A stretch of 12,660 bases of DNA, from positions 1 through 12,660 of the forward strand of contig JAFQVE010000585.1 in assembly GCA_017408185.1 (NCBI GenBank), given 5' to 3'. The position numbers and the translations under genes are program-made. A model generated the notes under the pieces. It did no database searches. It saw only the letters and a program-made list of their open reading frames with translations, and was not told where the DNA came from. This document shows, one piece after another, positions 6,279 through 12,660 of the stretch. Source of the DNA: Oscillospiraceae bacterium. Lineage in GTDB: Bacteria; Bacillota_A; Clostridia; Oscillospirales; JAAYXM01. Every line of letters starts with the position of its first letter. Within the stretch, counting starts at the first letter, position 1.

Positions 6279-8918
6279 ATGAAAAAATTATTATCACTGA
6301 TACTTGCGATTGCTTTGGTATTAAGCCTTGTTCCTGCGGTTTTTGCTGCGGAAGGCGAAGCGACGGAAAAAACGGAGCTTCGCATAAAGTATGACATTTT
6401 GGGAGCAGTAAAGAAGCTCGGAGTTTCTTGGGAATCAAGTGTGGGAGTGGACGGCGAAAAAAGAGTTCCGTTCACGAACATTGATTTTGCACTGACGGAC
6501 GGATTTTTCAGTTTCAAGGATTCTTCTTGCGGAATATTCACCGGACATTCGGAACTTAACTACAATAATATCTGTGGCTTCCAGATTTCAAGCAACGACT
6601 GGATTGAGTTTGACATATATGTTCCCAAGGCAGGAACATATACAATGGAAATGTGGTGCGGAACTTATACATCGGATACAAGAACAAAGGTGTATGTCAA
6701 TGGTACTGAAGTGGGTGAATTCAGCAACTATGAAGAAAATGCTCCTGCATTGACGAAGGTTGTTGATGTGCCGAGATATATAGAAGGAATTACTTTTGAA
6801 AAAGCGGGTATTCATACAGTCAGATTCTTCGGAACATCAGATTATTGTACGGCAGGTACCTTCTATCTTGTTGATAGCAATGCAGGTGCGTCGTTGAGCC
6901 TTGCAACAATTGTTGCGGATATAGACAAAGACATACTTTCTTGCGGTGCCGGGGAAACTGCAATAATAGAAACATCGCTCTATATGAATGACGGAAGTGC
7001 AGTTTCGGATGCATCCGCATATCCTGTTTCTTTCAAAAGCGATAATGAGGCTGTTGCAAGCGTTTCTGAAGATGGAGTTGTAACTCCGGGAGCAGCAGGA
7101 AAGGCAAAAATAACTGCGTATGCAACAAATGAATTCGGTGAAGAAGTTTATGCAATAAAAGAAATTTCTGTTGTTGACGGTGCTGTAATTAAATATGATA
7201 TAAATAAGCATCTGTTTACCGACTTGGGCTATACAGATTCAACCTCTGTAGAAGAAGGTTCACTCACAAGGCTTGATGAAACCGTAACGGATGGTTTTTA
7301 CAGTTATCTGGGCGGTATGGACTATGACAGAAACTATATAAAGTACAGTCACGGCGCCGGAATAATACAGCTTATGAGTACCGGCACGAAGATATCATTT
7401 AAGGTTTATGTACCGATTGCAGGTTCTTACCGCGTGGAGGCTGACACCTTGGAAGTAAACACGGATCGTTGTGATGTTGATATAAATGTGTATATAACAA
7501 AGGATGCTGCAAATGAGTATCCGAAGAATTTGGTCGGAGGTTATAACGCTTATAATGCTTCGGCGACTGCGGCAAAAAGTGTAAGAAAGTCGATTGGTCA
7601 GTACAACTTTACCGAACCGGGATATTACGTGATAAATTTTGTTCTTGCAAAGGGATATCAGGCCACTAGCGGAAGTCCGTACTCATTCGTCGGAAACTTC
7701 TACCTCATCGGTGGTGCAAACAGTACAATTATGAACGGCAAAATCACCTCAAGCACATCCTCAATCAATGTTGACGAGGGCGAAACTGCGGAAGTGGTTG
7801 CAACAGGATTTGTTTCCTCCACAACAGAAGCGGCAACATTTACATATTCATCAAGCAACACGGCTGTTGCAACGGTTGATTCGGAAAGCGGCGTTGTAAC
7901 ACCCGTGGCGGAAGGCGTGGCAATAATCACAGCAACTTCAAATGCAGACCTTGCAAACACTCTCACAACAGAAATTGAAGTAACCTGCAATAAACCCGGT
8001 GAAGCGATTGCCGATACAAAGGTAAACTTTATGGCAAGTGCAGAAGAGGGCGGAACGGTAACAGACAATAAGCTTGTAAAGGAAGTAGCAATCGGAAGCA
8101 ATGTCACGGTAGAAGCAACTGCAAACGACGGTTATGAATTTGCATACTGGAGAAACGCAAGCGGAAAGCATCTTTCTTCAAATGCAAAGGAAACCTTTAA
8201 GGTAAACACAAACACAGCTGTTATCGCAGTGTTTGATAAGGTGGAAGTAGAAGAGACAGACACAGAAGTTCCTGTTTACTTCTATAACGAAAACGGCTCA
8301 CTCATTGAGAAAAAGGACGTTACAAAGGGTATCACTTTTGCAGAAGCAGCAAACGGAATTGAAACAAGTCTCACAGGACATATCTTCAAGGAATGGAGCA
8401 TTTCGGGAGAAACTGTAATCAACGGAATTCTCCGTGCAGTAGCACTTTATGATAAGAACGAAACCGTATATAACGTAACGGTTGGCGGAAATGTTGTTGC
8501 AAGCGGAAAATACGGCGATGAAGTAACAGTCACGGGAAGTGACAGCTTCAAGGCTTGGAAGCTTGGAGAAAATGTTGTAAGCTATGATAAGGAATACAGC
8601 TTCTACATCTGGGGAAATGTTGCTCTCACAGAGGTAACGGAAGGCGAAGTTACGGTAGTACCCACAGTTGCAATAGACAACAGCGGTGATAGCTACTTTA
8701 TCTCATATAACGTTCCCGAAGGCTATACCCTTATTGAAGCAGGTATAGTATTTGCAAAGGGTGGAAAGCCCGAGATTGGAAGCTTCAATTCAAAGGCTGT
8801 TGCAAAAGCGGGAAGCGGACAGTTCACCGCAAAGAAAGGCGAAGACACTGAAACTGTAGCCCGTGGTTATGTGTTGTTCCGTGACGGCGACGGCATAAGA
8901 GTAATTTATGCGGATTAA
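6279..8918 (+). CDS. Secreted modular surface protein: two beta-sandwich-like modules, two Big2 Ig domains, InlB-type repeats
   Basis: An 879-residue exported protein with no recognisable catalytic domain. Residues 1-24 are a Sec signal peptide ending VFAA. Residues about 35-200 are a beta-rich module (IKYDI, TDGFFSF, then FDIYVPKAGTY) followed by a Big2-like domain (about 215-298, EAVASVSEDGVVTPGAAG). The pair repeats: module 303-480 (IKYDI, TDGFYSY, HGAG, FKVYVPIAGSY) and Big2 487-570 (TAVATVDSESGVVTPVAEG). InlB/Listeria-Bacteroides-type beta repeats follow at about 578-654 (GYEFAYW) and 664-728 (GHIFKEWS), with a related segment to about 786 and a terminal domain (792-879). There is no SLH, LPXTG or lipobox, so it is released or held by partners. 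The modules resemble galactose-binding-like carbohydrate-binding domains, making glycan binding the best guess. AAGGAGGA (6263-6270) lies 8 nt from this ATG; an out-of-frame ATG at 6274 stops after two codons. Confidence 0.85.
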   Translation: MKKLLSLILAIALVLSLVPAVFAAEGEATEKTELRIKYDILGAVKKLGVSWESSVGVDGEKRVPFTNIDFALTDGFFSFKDSSCGIFTGHSELNYNNICGFQISSNDWIEFDIYVPKAGTYTMEMWCGTYTSDTRTKVYVNGTEVGEFSNYEENAPALTKVVDVPRYIEGITFEKAGIHTVRFFGTSDYCTAGTFYLVDSNAGASLSLATIVADIDKDILSCGAGETAIIETSLYMNDGSAVSDASAYPVSFKSDNEAVASVSEDGVVTPGAAGKAKITAYATNEFGEEVYAIKEISVVDGAVIKYDINKHLFTDLGYTDSTSVEEGSLTRLDETVTDGFYSYLGGMDYDRNYIKYSHGAGIIQLMSTGTKISFKVYVPIAGSYRVEADTLEVNTDRCDVDINVYITKDAANEYPKNLVGGYNAYNASATAAKSVRKSIGQYNFTEPGYYVINFVLAKGYQATSGSPYSFVGNFYLIGGANSTIMNGKITSSTSSINVDEGETAEVVATGFVSSTTEAATFTYSSSNTAVATVDSESGVVTPVAEGVAIITATSNADLANTLTTEIEVTCNKPGEAIADTKVNFMASAEEGGTVTDNKLVKEVAIGSNVTVEATANDGYEFAYWRNASGKHLSSNAKETFKVNTNTAVIAVFDKVEVEETDTEVPVYFYNENGSLIEKKDVTKGITFAEAANGIETSLTGHIFKEWSISGETVINGILRAVALYDKNETVYNVTVGGNVVASGKYGDEVTVTGSDSFKAWKLGENVVSYDKEYSFYIWGNVALTEVTEGEVTVVPTVAIDNSGDSYFISYNVPEGYTLIEAGIVFAKGGKPEIGSFNSKAVAKAGSGQFTAKKGEDTETVARGYVLFRDGDGIRVIYAD

Positions 8919-8965
8919 GCAAAAATGTGATATTTGCAATCTGACTTGAGTATAAGGAGGAAAAT

Positions 8966-9997
8966 ATGATGAAAAAGAATAAAAAACGTGCTCTTGCCTG
9001 TTTTCTTGCAGGAATGATGCTTTTTGCACTTTCTGCCTGCGGAGAAACTCAGACAGAGGAAAAAAAGACCGTAAGTGGCGAAAATACGGTTGCGAACGGT
9101 GTGGTAAAAACACTTTTTAACGAAGGCGTAACTGTGGAAGACAATTCGACGGCTGCAACAGTTCGTGAGGGGAATATCATTGAGGTGCCGACGATGTATT
9201 ATCAGCAGTTCGGCGCAGATCCGTCTCTTGGTGACGATGCGGCTTTAACATACGGCGGCTGGAAGAAGACAAACCTTCCGATCAATGCGGATAAAACAGC
9301 CATTGTCGTTATGCATGCGGCATATGTAGGCGAAGCGGAAACAGCCCCGGAGCAGTTCCAGTATTGCGAATATGTTCCGAGAAGCTACCGACTTGCAAAG
9401 GAAAACTTCCCGGCTGTTCTTGATGCTGCCCGTGCTGCAGGTATAAAGATTTATCACGTAACCTTCGGTACCGGATATTTTGAGGAAATGCCCGGTTATA
9501 TTGAGACTCAAGCTTTGGGAGCAGAAGCAAACTATTCCCCGCGTACAAAAGCAACCGGTGACGACATCATCTCGGAGCTGTATAACTTCAAGGACAATAA
9601 TGTAACCCCCGGTCCCAATGCATGGGACGGAATCATTGCAGCAAGGGAAAAATATCTTAATTTTCTTCCCGAAGCAATGCCTCAGGGCAATGAACCTATC
9701 TGTACAACCTCAAATGAACTTGCGGAAGTTGCAGTTCGAGATGAAATCAATCATCTTATTTATATGGGCTTTGCGGTTGATGCATGTCTTCTCAGCTCCG
9801 AAGGCGGAATGCTCGGAATGCAACAACGTGGATTCATGTGCTCTGCAATTAAGGACTGTGTAACAGCTGTTGAAAACCGTGAATCAACACCGAGTAAGCA
9901 CCATACAGACACAGCTCTCTGGCGTGTCAGCACAGGTTTTGGATTTGTGTACGAGGGTAAGGATTTAGTTGATGCCTTTGGACTTGTAAAGAAATAA
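8966..9997 (+). CDS. Lipoprotein with isochorismatase-like (cysteine hydrolase) fold
   Basis: A 343-residue protein. Residues 1-25 are a lipoprotein signal peptide (basic MMKKNKKR, hydrophobic stretch, lipobox LSAC with Cys25), then a polar tether; it should be anchored to the outer face of the membrane. From about residue 108 the pattern fits the isochorismatase-like superfamily: a first strand TAIVVMHAAY, LDAARAAGIKIYHVTFGTG (152-170), and YMGFAVDACLLSSEGG with Cys274 at the nucleophile position, followed by GMQQRGF. The catalytic Asp at the end of strand 1 is replaced by His117, and no Lys is evident at the usual place before TTSNEL (248-251), so the classical Asp-Lys-Cys triad looks incomplete. 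Substrate is unknown; amide or related hydrolysis is the family norm. AAGGAGG (8954-8960) is 5 nt from this ATG and 8 nt from a second in-frame ATG at 8969. The gene starts 47 bases after its neighbour and is followed 18 bases later by the next, so it is probably in the same operon. Confidence 0.82.
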   Translation: MMKKNKKRALACFLAGMMLFALSACGETQTEEKKTVSGENTVANGVVKTLFNEGVTVEDNSTAATVREGNIIEVPTMYYQQFGADPSLGDDAALTYGGWKKTNLPINADKTAIVVMHAAYVGEAETAPEQFQYCEYVPRSYRLAKENFPAVLDAARAAGIKIYHVTFGTGYFEEMPGYIETQALGAEANYSPRTKATGDDIISELYNFKDNNVTPGPNAWDGIIAAREKYLNFLPEAMPQGNEPICTTSNELAEVAVRDEINHLIYMGFAVDACLLSSEGGMLGMQQRGFMCSAIKDCVTAVENRESTPSKHHTDTALWRVSTGFGFVYEGKDLVDAFGLVKK

Positions 9998-10015
9998 ATT
10001 ACTGGAGGTCTAAAA

Positions 10016-12660
10016 ATGAAAAGACTTTTGTCGCTTGCTGTGGCAGTGTGTATGATAATTTCACTTTTACCGACATTTACCGTATCGGCTTCGGATAGTG
10101 AATTTGCATATGCAAAATATGTGTTTACAAATACAGCTGTTGGCGATCCTGAAACAAGAATTTGGTGGGGAGACGGATATTCAGATGCAAGCGGAAAAAC
10201 CCTTGCGGACATAAACCCGGATATTTCCGCCCCTTGGGATCTTCTTGCATATCGCTATGCACATGGTGCAGGCTATGACGGCAACGGATTTTGGTACAGA
10301 ACAAAATCCGGACTTGTTGTCACCACACCGGGGGCATCAAACAACGGCTTCGTGTTTGAAATAACCGTACCTAAAGAAGGTACATATAAACCCACAATAA
10401 ATTTTGACTATGCAAATAACGGCGGTATTGTAAGTGTGTATATCATTGACAAGGCAAAAGCAGACAGTCTTGGCTATAATATGCAGACAACTGATGGCAT
10501 AGCCAGTGTTAATGGTTATCAAACGGCCATAGGTACATTTGATAACTATGATGGAGATGCAAGAAGTGCAAGCTTTGATAAGCCCGGCAGTGAAGTGCTT
10601 GGTGAAGTTAAACTCAAAGCAGGAAGCAACTACCTTGTTTTCTCAATGACAGATAAAAGTCCAAAGGCGGCGAGCGATCCGGCACAGCCTCATATCGAGA
10701 TAAGAAGCCTTGAGCTTCAGGAGGTTGTACCCACGACTACTACATATGCCTTCAATTGTACCGCTGTCGGTGCGACACCGGACTATATCGGATGGGGAAC
10801 ATATAAGGAAGAAACGACAGGCAAGACTCTTGAGGATATCGACCCTGACGTTTCAGCACCGTGGGATCTTCTTGCCTTCCGTGCACCCCATGGAGCAAGA
10901 TACGATGCAGACGGTTTTTGGTATAGAACAAACGAATCTGTTGATATTTTAGGAAATAACGGAGTTTCGTTTGAAATAATCGTTCCGGCAGACGGAGTAT
11001 ATGATGCAACTCTCACCTTTGACTATACATCGCAGGGCGGTATCGTCAGCACATATATTTTCGATGAAGCGACAATAGAATCAAAGGCTTATGATATGTC
11101 AAATCGCGGTGGAATAATTTCAATAACGAAGAATGAACAGGCGATAGGTACATTTGATAGCTATGATGCTGCAACAAGCGGAGTTGGTCACTTTGATAAA
11201 CCGGGCACTGTGACTTTTGAGGATCTCAAACTCAAAGGAGGCAGTAACTATCTTGTATTCTCAATGACGGGTAAAAGCCCGACAGCTTCTGCGAACCCCA
11301 CACAGCCCCATATTGAGCTTAGAAGCCTTACTCTTCAAAAGGTAGTGCAGAAGAAGGCAAAGTATGTATTTAATTGTACCGCTGTCGGTGCAACACCGGA
11401 CTATATCGGTTGGGGAACATATAAGGAAGAAACAACAGGTAAGACTCTTGCAGATATAAACGCCACAATTTCCGACCCGTGGGATCTTCTTGCCTTCCGT
11501 GCACCCCATGGAGCAAGATATGATACAGACGGACTCTGGTACAGAACGAATGAGTCTGTTGATGTTCTCGGAAACAACGGACTTTCCTTTGAAATAATCG
11601 TGCCCACAGCAGGTGTGTATGATGCAACTCTCACCTTTGACTACACATCCCAGGGCGGTATCGTCAGCACATACATTCTCGATAGGGCAGAGGTCTCTTC
11701 GAAGGGCTACGATATGGCAAATCGCGGAGGAATAATTTCAATAACAAAAAATGAAGAGGCAATCGGCACATTTGATAGCTATGATGCAACAACGAGTGCA
11801 ACAGGCGACTTTGATAAGCCGGGTACTGTGATATTTAAGGATATTGAGCTTTCCGAGGGAAGCAATTATCTTGTATTCTCAATGACGGGGAAGAGTCCCA
11901 CAGCTTCCGCAAATCCCACCCAGCCCCATATTGAGCTTCGCAGTCTTGAAATAAGAATGCCTGAAGAAGGCGAAGATGATGAAGAGGAAGATGTTCCGGT
12001 GATTCCTCCCGCAAAGGAGTTTGTATTCTCATCCTCTGCAATCGAAGTTCAGGAGGAAACAGCACTTTCACAGAATGCAAACGGCTCTGATGCAAGCGAA
12101 AAGGGAATGTCGGATATCGTTGAATCTGTATCTATGCCATGGGATGTTCTCGGATTCAATGGTCTTGAAAGCGGAGCATATCTTGCTCATGGTATTTCCT
12201 TCAAAACAGCAACGGGAAATGTCACTTCGGCAGGAGATAACGGAATAGCTTTTGAAATAAGTGTTCCGAAGAGCGAGACATACAAACCGACACTTACATA
12301 TGATAAGGGAAGCTTTGGCGGAATTGTAAGCGCATATCTTTTCAAAAAGTCGGTTGCAACGGAAAACGGCTTTGATATGACAACCTCCGAGGGAATCAAA
12401 GCGGCAGTTTCTTCCCTTTCTCCCACAGCGGTTTTCGACACCTTTGATAAAAATGCAATATCGGGAGAGCTTGACAGCAAGGGAGAAATAGCCTTCCCCG
12501 AAAACGAATATGAACAGGGTGAATATTACCTTGTATTCAGTATAACCGATAAGAACGAGGGAATGGATGCAACTGCCGAAGGCTGTTATTTTGAGCTTTC
12601 CTCCTTAAAGCTCAAATTGGTTCCCACAGCAAGTGCAAACTATGTGTTCTCAAATGCTGC
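10016..12660 (+). CDS. Large secreted protein of tandem beta-sandwich-like modules of about 206 residues (3' partial)
   Basis: Open from ATG 10016 to the window end with no stop, giving 881 complete codons and continuing beyond. GGAGGT (10004-10009) lies 6 nt upstream. A Sec signal peptide (MKRLLSLAVAVCMIISLLPT, cut near VSA) resembles that of the 879-residue protein. The rest is four tandem modules plus the start of a fifth. Each opens with an aromatic-V/A-F segment, then PWDLLAFRAPHGA (PWDVLGF in module 4), a GNNGLSFEIIVPTAGVY-type strand pair, FDYTSQGGIVSTYI, AIGTFDSYD, GSNYLVFSM and PHIELRSL. The edge-strand pattern (VP.AG.Y, later GSNYLVFS, then a final beta strand) recalls carbohydrate-binding modules of the galactose-binding fold. 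No catalytic domain is seen so far; a C-terminal anchor or enzyme could lie outside the window. Glycan or surface-polymer binding is inferred. Confidence 0.85.
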   Translation, partial: MKRLLSLAVAVCMIISLLPTFTVSASDSEFAYAKYVFTNTAVGDPETRIWWGDGYSDASGKTLADINPDISAPWDLLAYRYAHGAGYDGNGFWYRTKSGLVVTTPGASNNGFVFEITVPKEGTYKPTINFDYANNGGIVSVYIIDKAKADSLGYNMQTTDGIASVNGYQTAIGTFDNYDGDARSASFDKPGSEVLGEVKLKAGSNYLVFSMTDKSPKAASDPAQPHIEIRSLELQEVVPTTTTYAFNCTAVGATPDYIGWGTYKEETTGKTLEDIDPDVSAPWDLLAFRAPHGARYDADGFWYRTNESVDILGNNGVSFEIIVPADGVYDATLTFDYTSQGGIVSTYIFDEATIESKAYDMSNRGGIISITKNEQAIGTFDSYDAATSGVGHFDKPGTVTFEDLKLKGGSNYLVFSMTGKSPTASANPTQPHIELRSLTLQKVVQKKAKYVFNCTAVGATPDYIGWGTYKEETTGKTLADINATISDPWDLLAFRAPHGARYDTDGLWYRTNESVDVLGNNGLSFEIIVPTAGVYDATLTFDYTSQGGIVSTYILDRAEVSSKGYDMANRGGIISITKNEEAIGTFDSYDATTSATGDFDKPGTVIFKDIELSEGSNYLVFSMTGKSPTASANPTQPHIELRSLEIRMPEEGEDDEEEDVPVIPPAKEFVFSSSAIEVQEETALSQNANGSDASEKGMSDIVESVSMPWDVLGFNGLESGAYLAHGISFKTATGNVTSAGDNGIAFEISVPKSETYKPTLTYDKGSFGGIVSAYLFKKSVATENGFDMTTSEGIKAAVSSLSPTAVFDTFDKNAISGELDSKGEIAFPENEYEQGEYYLVFSITDKNEGMDATAEGCYFELSSLKLKLVPTASANYVFSNA
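10118..10732 (+). repeat. Module copy 1
   Basis: First copy of the tandem protein module, from YVFTNTAV to LELQEV. It differs from copies 2 and 3 in reading RIWWGDGYSD instead of the YIGWGTYKEE segment and in having Thr-Asn instead of Asn-Cys near its start. The step to copy 2 is 627 bases. It keeps the APWDLLAYR, HGAG, GFWYRT and GSNYLVFSM landmarks. Confidence 0.85.
10745..11350 (+). repeat. Module copy 2
   Basis: Second copy, starting YAFNCTAVGATPDY. It is very similar to copy 3 in both protein and DNA; for example 10859-10902 is identical to 11477-11520 over 44 bases. The step to copy 3 is exactly 618 bases (206 codons), which points to recent duplication or homogenisation. It has a cysteine in FNC that copies 1 and 4 lack. 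Confidence 0.9.
11363..11962 (+). repeat. Module copy 3
   Basis: Third copy, starting YVFNCTAVGATPDY and sharing most residues with copy 2. It ends at LEIRM and is followed by an acidic linker (EEGEDDEEEDVPVIPP, about 11965-12010) that makes the step to copy 4 longer, at 657 bases. The linker may mark the boundary between a duplicated front half and a more diverged rear half. Confidence 0.9.
12020..12625 (+). repeat. Module copy 4 (diverged) and start of copy 5
   Basis: This copy begins FVFSSSAIE and keeps MPWDVLGF, AHGISFKT, GIAFEISVPKSETYKP, FGGIVSAYLF, FDTFDKN and GEYYLVFS, so the module is recognisable although the loops differ and the GWGTYKE segment is gone. A fifth copy begins at 12641 (YVFSNAA), 621 bases after the start of copy 4, and runs off the window. 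Confidence 0.8.

Noticed and set aside
8919..8937. Imperfect hairpin GCAAAAAT/ATATTTGC after the 879-residue protein gene as a terminator
   Set aside because: It is AT-rich, has a mismatch and no T-run, and the next gene's ribosome site follows within 20 bases, so transcription probably continues.
10752..11634. Paired minus-strand open frames at 10752-11016 and 11370-11634 with similar translations
   Set aside because: They are 618 bases apart because they are antisense shadows of module copies 2 and 3. Their similarity reflects the coding-strand duplication, not real genes.
10118..12660. Regularly spaced repeats as a possible CRISPR or DNA satellite
   Set aside because: The period is about 206 codons, the frame is preserved, and divergence keeps the protein pattern. 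These are protein modules.

Overview
The window looks like part of a polysaccharide- or sugar-acid-directed locus from a Gram-positive, probably clostridial (Bacillota), bacterium. The evidence is three S-layer homology (SLH) repeats on a secreted enzyme, strong AGGAGG-type ribosome binding sites, a lipoprotein signal peptide, a cupin/AraC regulator, Big2 and InlB-type surface modules, and moderate GC with many GCA, AGA and GAA codons. Species and exact GC were not determined. There are no RNA genes, insertion sequences or CRISPR arrays, and every stretch longer than about 120 bases is coding.

Layout. (1) 1-3423, plus strand: the C-terminal 1140 residues of a heparinase II/III-fold polysaccharide lyase-like protein ending in a putative-Ig domain, a PETP linker and three SLH repeats; its N-terminus lies outside the window. 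(2) 3424-3474: a strong bidirectional terminator between convergent genes. (3) 3470-4417, minus strand: a cupin/AraC-family regulator with a textbook promoter. (4) 4418-4564: a compact divergent control region in which the regulator promoter and a candidate plus-strand promoter share -35 bases, followed by an inverted repeat. (5) 4565 to the window end, plus strand: five co-directional genes that probably form one unit: a metal-dependent type amidohydrolase, a paralogue lacking the metal ligands, an 879-residue secreted modular protein, a lipid-anchored isochorismatase-fold protein, and a large secreted protein made of tandem modules of about 206 residues that is still open at position 12660. 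This last gene has no stop inside the window and could easily be missed.

Working model (inference). The surface lyase cuts an acidic polysaccharide, the two secreted modular proteins bind glycan or surface polymer, and the small hydrolases process acidic sugar or lactone products under control of the AraC regulator. The substrate cannot be read from the sequence. The most unusual points are the amidohydrolase/pseudo-amidohydrolase pair, a cysteine-hydrolase fold exported as a lipoprotein with a histidine at the usual catalytic aspartate position, and an unassigned beta-sandwich-like module shared by the two secreted proteins and tandemly amplified in the second.
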